Origin: a virus
IMG/VR virus record: IMGVR_UViG_3300033153_008633
Location: 1 to 40,488 of that record
Direction: 5' to 3' (one strand)
Length of the DNA stretch: 40,488 bases
The translations under genes and the position numbers were made by a program. The notes under the pieces were generated by a model, which saw nothing but the letters and a program-made list of their open reading frames with translations, searched no databases and was not told the DNA's origin. Shown piece by piece: positions 1 to 6,538 of this stretch (the stretch's first letter is position 1; each line of letters begins with the position of its first letter).

Positions 1-96
1 ATTAAATAGTTTAACATTTTTAGTAGATTCTACTTCTATTCCCTTTAATTTGTTTGTGAATATTAATCCATTATTTGATTTCCTTATATGTTCCAT
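1..96 (-). CDS. Partial duplicate of the accessory-operon first gene
   Basis: This is the first 32 codons of the 107-residue protein encoded at 40147-40470, repeated here because of the terminal overlap and cut by the contig edge. It is not a separate gene. Its ATG at 96-94 follows the GGTG ribosome binding site and the promoter that drives the operon across the circle junction. Confidence 0.9.
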   Translation of the reverse strand, partial: MEHIRKSNNGLIFTNKLKGIEVESTKNVKLFN

Positions 97-114
97 TTAT
101 TACACCTTATGTAA
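1..114. repeat. Left copy of 114-bp direct terminal repeat
   Basis: Bases 1-114 are identical to 40375-40488. The repeat falls inside the first gene of an operon and its leader, not at a packaging-gene boundary. It is therefore more simply an overlap produced when a circular or circularly permuted molecule was assembled than a biological terminal repeat. The unique genome length is 40,374 bp. Confidence 0.95.
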
Positions 115-160
115 TATGTATTGTTATAGTTATATATAAATGTTACGATTAAGTGGGATA
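97..160 (-). promoter_or_regulatory. Early-class promoter for accessory operon (across circle junction)
   Basis: On the minus strand CGTAAC is followed by the TATA box TTTATATATA (about 140-131). Exactly 24 nt after the first T of the TATA box comes TATTACATAAGGTGTAA, then ATG at 96. The same layout recurs upstream of other operons in this genome. The GGTG of the conserved block doubles as ribosome binding site, so the 5' leader would be only about 15-20 nt. TTACA-n5-TGTAA forms an inverted repeat that could be an operator. Confidence 0.75.
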
Positions 161-306
161 AATATATAATAGTGATTAAAAGTTGCACATGAAATTTTAG
201 GTCATTGCCTATGGAGAAATGGAACTTTGTCCACAGTAGATTTAGAAAATAAAAAAATAGACTTATAAGTATATATAAATAAAAAGATAGTTCCACAGGA
301 AATATA
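161..306 (-). terminator. Intergenic region after early operon; probable U-tract terminators
   Basis: Downstream of the HNH gene stop the minus strand carries two T-rich tracts (roughly 284-276 and 261-250), the kind of sequence at which archaeal RNA polymerase stops. A separated inverted repeat TGGAACT/AGTTCCA lies at about 298-292 and 227-221. A 70-codon hydrophobic open frame crosses this stretch but runs through the adjacent promoter and is probably not a gene. Confidence 0.4.
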
Positions 307-687
307 TTAAGAATCAGAAGAATTATTTAAAACATATTTTCGAACAGTCACATCAGATATATTTAATTCACGACCAATAGCACTATAATTTAAACCCTTA
401 GTTCGCAAATTTAACAATTTAATTACAATTTCAGAAGATAATTTATTTGCAGGATTATAATTTTTTGAAGTACGTTTACAACCACTATGGATTGATCCAC
501 GTTCTTCAGCAGACATAAGTTTTAAATTATCTAAGCTATTATCAGTTTTAATACCATTAATGTGATGAACAATTTCATTAACCGTTAATTCCCTACCTAA
601 ATGTTGAGCCATAATATATCTATGTTCTTTAATAGATTTACCATTAATACTAACATAAATATATCCATCTTTTCTCAAATAAATCAT
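307..687 (-). CDS. HNH homing-type endonuclease with C-terminal HTH
   Basis: A 126-residue protein. Residues 1-70 look like an HNH_3-type domain, with a YxxxHRxxM segment followed by [17 protein letters not shown], which contains the metal-binding His pair and the Asn of the motif. Residues about 88-120 form a helix-turn-helix ([16 protein letters not shown]), a DNA-binding tail common in free-standing HNH nucleases. It starts within 4 nt of the end of the small terminase gene behind GAGGAGA, so the two are translationally coupled. HNH proteins beside terminases often assist packaging cleavage. It could equally be a selfish homing endonuclease. Confidence 0.85.
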   Translation of the reverse strand: MIYLRKDGYIYVSINGKSIKEHRYIMAQHLGRELTVNEIVHHINGIKTDNSLDNLKLMSAEERGSIHSGCKRTSKNYNPANKLSSEIVIKLLNLRTKGLNYSAIGRELNISDVTVRKYVLNNSSDS

Positions 688-1091
688 TTAGTCTCCTCAT
701 CCCATTCATCAGGACTAAAACCAATATATGCTTTAGTTGCAATCTCACCAGAATGTTCAACTTCTTGCTTTTCAGTATATCCTCGTTTAGAAAGTCTATG
801 TTTTGCAAGAAATTTAAGTATATCAGGATTCTTTGCCTTAGCATAATGAAATAATCCATCTTCAATTATATCATCAAACTTATCTATAACATCTTGACAC
901 TTCTGTTTGAATTTTGGAAATTTAGAAAGCCATTCATAATAAACAGTACGACTTACTTTCGCATGTTCACAAGCTGCACTTATATTACGATTTACAGCGT
1001 AATGCTTGATAAATACATGTTGAGCCTCCTTAGTACGTTTTTGTAAGGGTTTGTTCGGATCATAAGGAGTTTTATTTGGATTTTTTACCAT
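684..1091 (-). CDS. terS: Terminase small subunit (phBC6A51-like HTH)
   Basis: A 135-residue protein. After a basic N-terminus, residues about 20-60 form a helix-turn-helix ([20 protein letters not shown]). An acidic helix follows, then the C-terminal signature [24 protein letters not shown], which I associate with small terminases of the phBC6A51 type. Its role would be to recognise viral DNA and load the large subunit. The start follows GAGGTGA with good spacing and overlaps the upstream gene. The large subunit lies at 35531-36754, about 4.7 kb away across the circle junction and separated by the accessory operon, so the two terminase genes are not adjacent. Confidence 0.75.
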   Translation of the reverse strand: MVKNPNKTPYDPNKPLQKRTKEAQHVFIKHYAVNRNISAACEHAKVSRTVYYEWLSKFPKFKQKCQDVIDKFDDIIEDGLFHYAKAKNPDILKFLAKHRLSKRGYTEKQEVEHSGEIATKAYIGFSPDEWDEETK

Positions 1092-1275
1092 TTTTCACCT
1101 CATACATTTCTTGAATAGACAAATTAAGTATTTTAAAATTACTTCTACGTCCACAGCCACATTGCGTATCTCCTGAATGTATTTGAAATCCTTTACTGTT
1201 TGCAAGAATAGGACATGTCTTATTAATAATATTATCACAACCAGGACACTCTAATTTTAATTTAACTGCTTTCAT
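1072..1275 (-). CDS. Small zinc-ribbon protein
   Basis: A 67-residue protein with Cys10 and Cys13 (CPGC), Cys21, Cys39 and Cys41 (CGC), consistent with one zinc ribbon. The rest is basic. It is the gene directly upstream of the small terminase and overlaps it by 20 nt. Function unknown; a nucleic-acid or protein adaptor role is only a guess from the fold type. Confidence 0.7.
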   Translation of the reverse strand: MKAVKLKLECPGCDNIINKTCPILANSKGFQIHSGDTQCGCGRRSNFKILNLSIQEMYEVKNGKKSK

Positions 1276-1374
1276 TTAATACCTTTGTTACGTTTAATAT
1301 GTACTCTAGTATAATAATTAATATAACTCTTATTTAAAGCTAACTGTTACATCCCTGTTACATAATAAAATATA
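1276..1374 (-). promoter_or_regulatory. Intergenic spacer with 9-bp direct repeats
   Basis: This gap inside an otherwise tightly packed operon contains CTGTTACAT twice on the plus strand (1344-1352 and 1355-1363), separated by CC. The GTTACA/TGTAAC core resembles half-sites in the early promoters. AT-rich sequence between the repeats and the next start could hold a weak TATA box (TTATATTAAT on the minus strand). A binding site for a viral regulator is an inference. Confidence 0.35.
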
Positions 1375-1578
1375 TTACATTCCACTATCAGTTATTTTAG
1401 CAATAGCATTTCCTTTCGAGGAATGAACATTTAAAGACTCTATAGATTTAATCTCTGTATCTTCCCTTTTGGATAGATAAACTACATCATCACATACTTT
1501 GATACATTCAACATCATCGCCAAATTCTAATATATGTGTATGACCTGCTTTGAATTTAATTTTTATTTGTTTTTTCAT
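1375..1578 (-). CDS. Hypothetical protein, 67 aa
   Basis: Not recognised. A short beta-rich protein starting MKKQIKIKFKAGHTHILEF, which could form a small barrel. It has a suitable ribosome binding site (GGAG) just upstream, inside the preceding gene. Confidence 0.6.
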   Translation of the reverse strand: MKKQIKIKFKAGHTHILEFGDDVECIKVCDDVVYLSKREDTEIKSIESLNVHSSKGNAIAKITDSGM

Positions 1579-1687
1579 TATTTTTCTCCAAATCTAATTC
1601 TCTAAGTAAATTAGATAAGTCTGCATGTAAATTATATGCTCTTGTTTGTAATCTAGATAGTTTAGATCTTAATTCTTTATCTTTCAT
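1556..1687 (-). CDS. Hypothetical helical protein, 43 aa
   Basis: A short, highly charged, all-helical protein (starts MKDKELRSKLSRLQTRAY, heptad leucines). The ATG lies 3 nt after the stop of the upstream gene, and the frame overlaps the next gene by 23 nt, the tight packing seen throughout this operon. Probably a small coiled coil; function unknown. Confidence 0.55.
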   Translation of the reverse strand: MKDKELRSKLSRLQTRAYNLHADLSNLLRELDLEKNNEKTNKN

Positions 1688-1690
1688 TGT

Positions 1691-2002
1691 TTAGTTCTCA
1701 TCTAATATTGTATTTGTTTTAATCCCTACTGCTTTTTTAATGCATGGATGAAAGTTAATTCCGCCAGTTTCAATCATTGATAGTTTTTCAATAATATATT
1801 CTCTGGAAATCAGATCATCTTGTTTAGCACTATCTTTTAATAGTAAAATCAATCCTGCTATTTGTTGTTTATAATAATTTCTTAAATATTCGATCTCTTC
1901 TTTCAAAAATTCAAAACCATAACCTGAAGCACCAACTTCATCTAAATGGCATTCAGACATCTCTTCGACATGATCCAATAATAATTCAAATTTAGTTTTC
2001 AT
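1691..2002 (-). CDS. Hypothetical protein, 103 aa
   Basis: Not recognised; helical and acidic. The start at 2002 (MKTKFELLLD) is preferred because GGTGG lies 5 nt upstream; an upstream in-frame codon at 2017 lacks such a site. It overlaps the preceding gene by 11 nt. Confidence 0.6.
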   Translation of the reverse strand: MKTKFELLLDHVEEMSECHLDEVGASGYGFEFLKEEIEYLRNYYKQQIAGLILLLKDSAKQDDLISREYIIEKLSMIETGGINFHPCIKKAVGIKTNTILDEN

Positions 2003-2219
2003 ATTTACCACCAACATACTTTTCGTAATGTTTCATAGCACGAGTCATAACAATACCTGCAGCAAGATCAAAATTAATACCACTAGTAGGTTTAAGAATA
2101 AGCATATATTTACCATTATTATAAGTTTCATAACCATATTCAGACTGTTTCTTACTAGGAACATATTGTTTGTTAATTAAATCATTTAATGTTATATTCA
2201 TACTTTTTTTAAATTTCAT
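1992..2219 (-). CDS. Hypothetical protein, 75 aa
   Basis: Not recognised. The ATG at 2219 follows GGTG at suitable spacing; an in-frame GTG two codons earlier is less likely. The protein has a basic N-terminus followed by a mixed alpha/beta segment. Confidence 0.55.
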   Translation of the reverse strand: MKFKKSMNITLNDLINKQYVPSKKQSEYGYETYNNGKYMLILKPTSGINFDLAAGIVMTRAMKHYEKYVGGKYEN

Positions 2220-2234
2220 CTTCACACACCACTT

Positions 2235-2492
2235 TTATTTTGTGTTTTTATCTGTCACACCAGAGTAATATAAAATATCTTTATTTAATTTAACCAAACT
2301 ATCATAAGGCAAATCTTTATCAGGAGTATTATGTAAACAGAATTGTTTGTCATCATGTAAATATCTATACGTACAAATTGAAGTAGATACACAGAAATTA
2401 GTTTCAAATGGTTTAGAAATTGGATTTGGATTCGTTACTTTAGAGTCAATAGTTTTTCCTTTACAACCTGAAATATAAGAAACGGAGTTCAT
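2235..2492 (-). CDS. Hypothetical Cys-rich protein, 85 aa
   Basis: Contains four cysteines (near residues 10, 33, 39 and 52) spread through a polar sequence, which may bind a metal. ATG follows GGTG with a 7-nt spacer and overlaps the upstream stop by 4 nt. No family recognised. Confidence 0.55.
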   Translation of the reverse strand: MNSVSYISGCKGKTIDSKVTNPNPISKPFETNFCVSTSICTYRYLHDDKQFCLHNTPDKDLPYDSLVKLNKDILYYSGVTDKNTK

Positions 2493-2695
2493 TTGTATAC
2501 ACCATTTTCATCAAATTGAGCAGGATGTTTATTTTGATATTCTTCACATAACACATCAAAATAAGCATAACTTTTATGGAAACTTGCATATTTTAAAGCA
2601 TTAGTAACATAAGCAGGGTATATGCCAGTATCATATGCAATTTTTAATTTATGCCCTAATTCTTTAATATCTATTTTATCATCGATTGTCGTCAT
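2489..2695 (-). CDS. Paralogue pair member A, 68 aa
   Basis: Begins MTTIDDKIDIKELGHKLK and ends in HPAQFDENGVYK. It is clearly related to the next upstream gene (2760-2978): same MTTID start, conserved EL, A-x2-Y, H, F-x2-L, Y and HPxQFxxxGxY positions. Both look like small helical proteins with a shared C-terminal motif. The function is unknown; the pair most likely arose by tandem duplication. Confidence 0.65.
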   Translation of the reverse strand: MTTIDDKIDIKELGHKLKIAYDTGIYPAYVTNALKYASFHKSYAYFDVLCEEYQNKHPAQFDENGVYK

Positions 2696-2699
2696 TGGT

Positions 2700-2745
2700 T
2701 TTACCTATTTGAAATTTAGCACACATCTATTTATAAGCATTACAT
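2700..2745 (-). promoter_or_regulatory. Possible internal promoter of early operon
   Basis: On the minus strand GCTTATAAATAG (about 2738-2727) is a TATA-like element 34-40 nt upstream of ATG 2695, with AGGTAA as ribosome binding site. It resembles the CTTATAAA end of the repeat elements elsewhere in this operon, so it may instead be a remnant of one of those. Confidence 0.3.
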
Positions 2746-2759
2746 GTTAATATAATTTA

Positions 2760-2978
2760 TTACACTATATCATTGTAGTTACCTGCTTTATTAAATTGTT
2801 CAGGATGACAGAATTTATATTGATTATATAATAAATTAAAATGAGCTTCTGAATTATTATGCCTTTCCGAATAAACAGTGGCAAACATAATATAACGTTT
2901 ATATGCCTTATCTTTTAAAGCTACATTCAATTCAGATTCTAATTCATTTAAACTAAATTTTTCATCAATTGTTGTCAT
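2760..2978 (-). CDS. Paralogue pair member B, 72 aa
   Basis: Starts MTTIDEKFSLNELESEL and ends with HPEQFNKAGNYND, matching the gene at 2489-2695 along its whole length. The start at 2978 is chosen because GGAGGA lies 5-6 nt upstream and because it aligns with the paralogue; an in-frame ATG at 2993 lies within that ribosome binding region. Function unknown. Confidence 0.65.
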   Translation of the reverse strand: MTTIDEKFSLNELESELNVALKDKAYKRYIMFATVYSERHNNSEAHFNLLYNQYKFCHPEQFNKAGNYNDIV

Positions 2979-3000
2979 TTTTATTTCCTCCATTTATTCG

Positions 3001-3019
3001 CACAGATTGTACGAAGTTA
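3001..3019 (-). repeat. Stop-codon-straddling repeat, copy 1 (partial)
   Basis: On the minus strand TAACTTCGTACAATCTGTG begins with the stop codon of the gene at 3017-3274. It matches three longer copies at about 3288-3327, 3785-3822 and 6500-6538. The second half of the element (AAG-TTT-CTTATAAA) is missing here. Confidence 0.75.
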
Positions 3020-3274
3020 ATTAATTATTCCATTAATCTTTTTAGGTCTATTTAGATAAGTAAATAATTTATCTAAAGCTTCTAATGCTTCACTTTTTTT
3101 AATTGTTTTTTCTAATATAATTCTTTCATGTTTTGCTTCTTCTGATGTTAATTCATTAAATAATTCTCTTTCTACAATTACAGGATCATTAAATTCTTTA
3201 TAATATTCAGATTCTATAATACTATTAGCATCTTCTTCGTAATGTTTAGGTAAATCTTTGCATCGTTTTATCAT
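3017..3274 (-). CDS. Hypothetical protein, 85 aa
   Basis: Helical and rich in Glu and Lys; no family recognised. The start at 3274 (MIKRCKDLPKHY) follows GAGGA with a 5-nt spacer. The ATG at 3286 overlaps that ribosome binding site. Its stop codon is part of a repeat element, and another copy of that element lies just upstream of its start, so the gene is framed by the repeats. Confidence 0.6.
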   Translation of the reverse strand: MIKRCKDLPKHYEEDANSIIESEYYKEFNDPVIVERELFNELTSEEAKHERIILEKTIKKSEALEALDKLFTYLNRPKKINGIIN

Positions 3275-3287
3275 TTTCTTCCTCATT

Positions 3288-3327
3288 TATAAGTAAACCT
3301 TCGGACAACAAAGATTGTACAAAGTTA
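3288..3327 (-). repeat. Stop-codon-straddling repeat, copy 2
   Basis: Minus strand: begins with the stop of the gene at 3325-3630 as TAACTTTGTACAATCTTTG, then CCGAAGGTTTACTTATAAA. The AAG-GTTTA-CTT part can form a short hairpin just before the next gene's ribosome binding site. Confidence 0.8.
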
Positions 3328-3630
3328 TTCCAATACTTTTTCTTGTTTATATTTTTTTAATCGTTCATTAGCAATTTTTGCTTCTTGAAATAATTTTTGT
3401 AGTTCTGGATCCATATATTTCTCAAAATCCTGCATTGTAGCTAATTTGTTATTTAAAGGATGATCATCACCAATCTCATCAATTTCTATAGATTTATCAT
3501 GATATGAATGAATAATCAAATCATCACCAATCTCATCTATAATGTTCTGTACATATATATTACTAGAATTATTTTGATCATTAATTCCGTAAGCATATAC
3601 AATAAATTTATGCACTTTAGTTGTTTCCAT
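3325..3630 (-). CDS. Hypothetical acidic protein, 101 aa
   Basis: Not recognised. The segment IDEIGDDLIIHSYHDKSIE is partly repeated (IDEIGDDHPL), suggesting two short related strands. The ATG at 3630 is preferred because GAGATGA lies 5 nt upstream; it follows the stop of the 46-residue gene by 1 nt. Confidence 0.6.
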   Translation of the reverse strand: METTKVHKFIVYAYGINDQNNSSNIYVQNIIDEIGDDLIIHSYHDKSIEIDEIGDDHPLNNKLATMQDFEKYMDPELQKLFQEAKIANERLKKYKQEKVLE

Positions 3631-3631
3631 T

Positions 3632-3772
3632 TCATTCATCTCTAATAGTACCACAGCGTCTGCATCTATAATCTGATTCGCTTATTGATTTTATTCGTTC
3701 TTTATAACTTCCAAAAATTCTACGTGATGGAAAAATCCAATCATGACCAAATAATTTACAAATTAAATTCAT
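3632..3772 (-). CDS. Small CxxC protein, 46 aa
   Basis: Begins MNLICKLFGHDW and ends YRCRRCGTIRDE, with one C-x2-C knuckle plus Cys5 and His10 as possible additional ligands. GGAGTGAT lies upstream of the ATG, and the stop is 1 nt from the next start. A treble-clef or half-ribbon metal site is plausible; function unknown. Confidence 0.65.
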   Translation of the reverse strand: MNLICKLFGHDWIFPSRRIFGSYKERIKSISESDYRCRRCGTIRDE

Positions 3773-3784
3773 TTCTTATCACTC

Positions 3785-3822
3785 CTTTATAAGCAAAGCT
3801 TCACACAGATTGTACGAAGTTA
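3785..3822 (-). repeat. Stop-codon-straddling repeat, copy 3
   Basis: Minus strand: TAACTTCGTACAATCTGTG, starting with the stop of the gene at 3820-4128, then TGAAGCTTTGCTTATAAA. Here AAGC-TTT-GCTT is a perfect 4-bp mini-hairpin. GGAGTGAT, the ribosome binding site of the next gene, follows directly. Confidence 0.8.
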
Positions 3823-4128
3823 TTTTAATAATTTTAAACATTCATTTTCAAAATGTCCTTCATTGTCAGAACCAAATTCATCCCATAGATCTTCAGATAA
3901 ATATTCCCATGCTTCATTAAAATCTAACATTCTTTCAGCTCTACCATTCCAGTAATATGTTTTACAACCTGCCATCGTTTTTTCAATCCATTCTTCTTTT
4001 GTGATAAATATGCTTAATAAATTATCATCTTCAGGTTTATCGTAATCCATACAAAAGCCTTCTTCTTTTTTGAAACCTTTTAATTTTAGTAAATCTTCTT
4101 TATTAGTTTTAGTTAAACAACTTGTCAT
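3820..4128 (-). CDS. Hypothetical acidic protein, 102 aa
   Basis: Not recognised; acidic and aromatic-rich in the second half (YYWNGRAERMLDFNEAWEYL). The start follows AGGTGA with good spacing and comes right after the stop of the 42-residue gene. Very acidic small early proteins are sometimes DNA mimics, but there is no direct support for that here. Confidence 0.6.
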   Translation of the reverse strand: MTSCLTKTNKEDLLKLKGFKKEEGFCMDYDKPEDDNLLSIFITKEEWIEKTMAGCKTYYWNGRAERMLDFNEAWEYLSEDLWDEFGSDNEGHFENECLKLLK

Positions 4129-4132
4129 TTTT

Positions 4133-4261
4133 TCACCTGTTTAAATGCAACTCATTTTGCAATTCTTTTAAATCCTTGATTCTCTGAGGAGTCTCGCCAT
4201 ATTGTTTAATCTCGGATTTTATTTGATTAATTTTTATTTTTAATATTTGTTTGATATTCAT
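4133..4261 (-). CDS. Hypothetical helical protein, 42 aa
   Basis: Begins MNIKQILKIKINQIKSEI; predicted as one or two amphipathic helices with strong positive charge. GGAGATGA precedes the ATG, and its stop TGA lies within the next gene's AGGTGA ribosome binding site. Confidence 0.6.
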   Translation of the reverse strand: MNIKQILKIKINQIKSEIKQYGETPQRIKDLKELQNELHLNR

Positions 4262-4279
4262 TGTCATCTCCAGTTATAA

Positions 4280-4645
4280 CTAAACCTTTAATCCATATCT
4301 TTTAATCATAAGATATAACCACATATCAAAAGCTTGGACAAATACCTGAGTGTTATTAGTACTAGCCCAACCTGAAAAACCTATCCATTCATAACTCTCA
4401 AAACTTATAGATTGTCTTCTTTTAAAATAATTCCCATTAACATAAAGATTACAACCAATAAATCCAGTAGCATCCTCTTTAAAATGAACAATTTTAGATA
4501 ATCGCATAGTTAAACCAGTATGATTTTCTAACGCAGCTCTTATACAATTTTCTAACATTACAATATCTTGCCTAGTAATATTTTTATATATTATACCACT
4601 TTCTTTAAATCTTCGTCTTGCTTCATCTGTTATTGACATTTTCAT
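4280..4645 (-). CDS. Hypothetical protein, 121 aa
   Basis: Not recognised by family. The central region (beta-rich, RRQSISFESYEWIGFSGWAS) and the C-terminal helix (FDMWLYLMIKRYG) look like a compact alpha/beta fold. GAGGTC precedes the ATG at 4645. Confidence 0.6.
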   Translation of the reverse strand: MKMSITDEARRRFKESGIIYKNITRQDIVMLENCIRAALENHTGLTMRLSKIVHFKEDATGFIGCNLYVNGNYFKRRQSISFESYEWIGFSGWASTNNTQVFVQAFDMWLYLMIKRYGLKV

Positions 4646-4654
4646 TTTGACCTC

Positions 4655-4888
4655 TTAATTATAAGGATGATTACCTTCACTCCACCATTTACATCTATAC
4701 CATGCTCTCTTTAAAGCAGCTCGTGCAGTATAAGTTTTATTTGGAGCTCCTGTAAATGTGTGCCAACCATCTTCAAATTTAATTCTATAACAGTACAATT
4801 CTGTACCTAATGTAGTTATATCTACTACTTGAACTAAATAACCAAAATATTTAGTTTTTCTTGCTATGTGATAATTTTCAATTTCCAT
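4655..4888 (-). CDS. Hypothetical Trp-rich protein, 77 aa
   Basis: Basic and aromatic with six or so Trp/Tyr clusters (RAWYRCKWWSEGNHPY). The start at 4888 follows GGTGA by 5 nt; the ATG at 4897 sits inside that ribosome binding site. No family recognised. Confidence 0.6.
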   Translation of the reverse strand: MEIENYHIARKTKYFGYLVQVVDITTLGTELYCYRIKFEDGWHTFTGAPNKTYTARAALKRAWYRCKWWSEGNHPYN

Positions 4889-4900
4889 TTCATTCACCGC

Positions 4901-5254
4901 TTAACAACTAAAATCTACCATTAAAAATAATTTCTTAGGGATTATTTCATAATAAATTTCACCATAAAAATCATCAGCTTCATATCCTGTATGTTGATTG
5001 ACCCAACGTCTACCTAAATATTCATATTCATCACAATCAGCTTCAAAATTAGGCTCCTTATCAATTAATACTAAAGTTCCAGGAGTAACCTCGTCCTCAT
5101 TCATAACTTCAATTAATTCATCAACTAATTTATTATTTATTTGTCTAAGTTTATCTAAAACTAAATTATCAGATTCTGCAGCTTTTTCATATCCTTTTGT
5201 GCATAAATCTCCATACTCTGACATGATTTTATTAATTTCTTTTTGTTCCATCAT
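4901..5254 (-). CDS. Hypothetical acidic protein, 117 aa
   Basis: Helical first half, then a beta-rich acidic second half (EPNFEADCDEYEYLGRRWV). Two consecutive ATGs; the first is used here because no clear ribosome binding site separates them. Function unknown. Confidence 0.55.
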   Translation of the reverse strand: MMEQKEINKIMSEYGDLCTKGYEKAAESDNLVLDKLRQINNKLVDELIEVMNEDEVTPGTLVLIDKEPNFEADCDEYEYLGRRWVNQHTGYEADDFYGEIYYEIIPKKLFLMVDFSC

Positions 5255-5268
5255 CGTCGACTCGTTAT

Positions 5269-5928
5269 TTACCGTGTAATAATTACATTAAAATATTTGC
5301 CACATTTATCACATTCATTAATTGTTTCAGTATCTCCATCATGATCATAATCAGTTAAATCAATTTCTTCATAAGAATCACAATGAGGACAATTAACATT
5401 ACAATCAAAATCATATTCCACATGGGCTTTAACTTCACATTTATCTACTTTAATATTTTTTGCAGCAGTTAATTCTTTTTGAATTTTAACGAGTTCTTTG
5501 TTATGTTTATTTTTTAAATCATAAATGAATTTATTTAATTCAGATATTTTTTTTGTGTAATCTTCAGATTCTTTAAAATTATGAAAATTAGACTGTTGAA
5601 AATAATTAATAGCTGAATAATCACACTCACTTCTCATAAGTCCAAATAATTTATTTGGATCAACTTTTAAAGCTGCACTTGCTTTTGGTATAAGTTCTTT
5701 TAGAAATGATTTCATTTCATCAAATCTATTTTCCTCCCAACCATGTTCTATAGCTTTATCAATAATTTCTTTAATTTGTTCATCTAATAAAGCATTATTT
5801 ACTGTTTTTATATCTTTAGATACAGGATCTAGTAAGTAAATATTACCATCATAATCAACTGTAACATTAACTTTTTGTTTTGAACTTTCCATTAAAATTT
5901 GTTCATTATTTTTTAATATCACATACAT
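5269..5928 (-). CDS. Coiled-coil protein with C-terminal zinc ribbon, 219 aa
   Basis: A beta-rich N-terminus, a long helical/coiled-coil middle (about 115-160) and a C-terminal zinc ribbon (CxxxCPHC ... CDKCGKYF). It is the largest protein of this operon arm. The start at 5928 is favoured by GAGGAGGA upstream and overlaps the preceding gene by 23 nt. The ribbon suggests contact with nucleic acid or RNA polymerase, but no family was identified. Confidence 0.65.
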   Translation of the reverse strand: MYVILKNNEQILMESSKQKVNVTVDYDGNIYLLDPVSKDIKTVNNALLDEQIKEIIDKAIEHGWEENRFDEMKSFLKELIPKASAALKVDPNKLFGLMRSECDYSAINYFQQSNFHNFKESEDYTKKISELNKFIYDLKNKHNKELVKIQKELTAAKNIKVDKCEVKAHVEYDFDCNVNCPHCDSYEEIDLTDYDHDGDTETINECDKCGKYFNVIITR

Positions 5929-6211
5929 CTTTGTCTTCCTCCTCTTTAATTACAGTAATTTTCATTTCAAGACCAGTAACAGATTTTATAGCATCTTTGC
6001 AATCTTCAACTACAGTAGAATTAATCACATCAGGACCAACTGCTTCAGAAGGTATTTTTATACTTGCTTGAAGTCTAGGTCTATTAAATAATTCATTCGG
6101 TAAATCTACATCTAGTTTTACACTTACTTCGTTCCAGTCTAAACCTGGTTGATTTTTTGTTAATTTCATTGCTCCACGATTATTAATCGTTAGCCATCCT
6201 GTTGTTTTCAT
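5906..6211 (-). CDS. Hypothetical protein, 101 aa
   Basis: A compact alpha/beta pattern: a long beta-strand segment (residues 25-55) followed by VVEDCKDAIKSVTGLEMKI, a helix-strand unit. AGGTGA precedes the ATG. No family recognised; the position between small early genes gives no functional clue. Confidence 0.6.
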   Translation of the reverse strand: MKTTGWLTINNRGAMKLTKNQPGLDWNEVSVKLDVDLPNELFNRPRLQASIKIPSEAVGPDVINSTVVEDCKDAIKSVTGLEMKITVIKEEEDKDVCDIKK

Positions 6212-6217
6212 ATTCTT

Positions 6218-6484
6218 TCACCTTAAAGCATTAGCAAAATCCAACATCATTCCACAAGATAATTTCTCTTCATAGTTTTCTTTTGTTACTGCTTGTTCAA
6301 CTTCAATAGCTGCAATATTATCATGCCATACTAATCTGAAATAAGAAGCTAACTCTTTTCTAGCTTGAATTAAATCATCTTCAGTTTCAGGAATTATTCC
6401 AGTATATTTTCTCTCACCATTATGTTCAGACATAACTATACAACATTTTTTTACACTTTCCAAATCTGGATAATACATTGGCAT
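6218..6484 (-). CDS. Hypothetical protein, 88 aa
   Basis: Not recognised. Contains adjacent cysteines (KKCCIV) and a helical C-terminus. The ATG follows AGGTGA with a 7-nt spacer, directly behind a copy of the repeat element. Confidence 0.6.
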   Translation of the reverse strand: MPMYYPDLESVKKCCIVMSEHNGERKYTGIIPETEDDLIQARKELASYFRLVWHDNIAAIEVEQAVTKENYEEKLSCGMMLDFANALR

Positions 6485-6499
6485 TTTCTTTTCACCTTT

Positions 6500-6538
6500 T
6501 ATTTATAAGTAAATCTTCATATTGATTATACAAAGTTA
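6500..6538 (-). repeat. Stop-codon-straddling repeat, copy 4
   Basis: Minus strand: TAACTTTGTATAATCAATA, beginning with the stop codon of the gene at 6536-6844, then TGAAGATTTACTTATAAA. It is the most diverged of the four copies and lies 2.7 kb from the others. Confidence 0.75.

Noticed and set aside
84-296. 70-codon hydrophobic open frame, minus strand
   Set aside because: It runs through the TATA box, start motif and ATG of the accessory operon and has no ribosome binding site.
601-846. Plus-strand open frame opposite terS
   Set aside because: Antisense to a well-supported gene, no ribosome binding site.
3288-3822. CTTATAAA ends of the repeat elements as promoters
   Set aside because: They lie only about 20-24 nt before the ATG, too close for transcription to start upstream of the gene.
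4998-5279. Plus-strand open frame of 93 codons
   Set aside because: Antisense to two genes of the early operon, lacking ribosome binding site and promoter.
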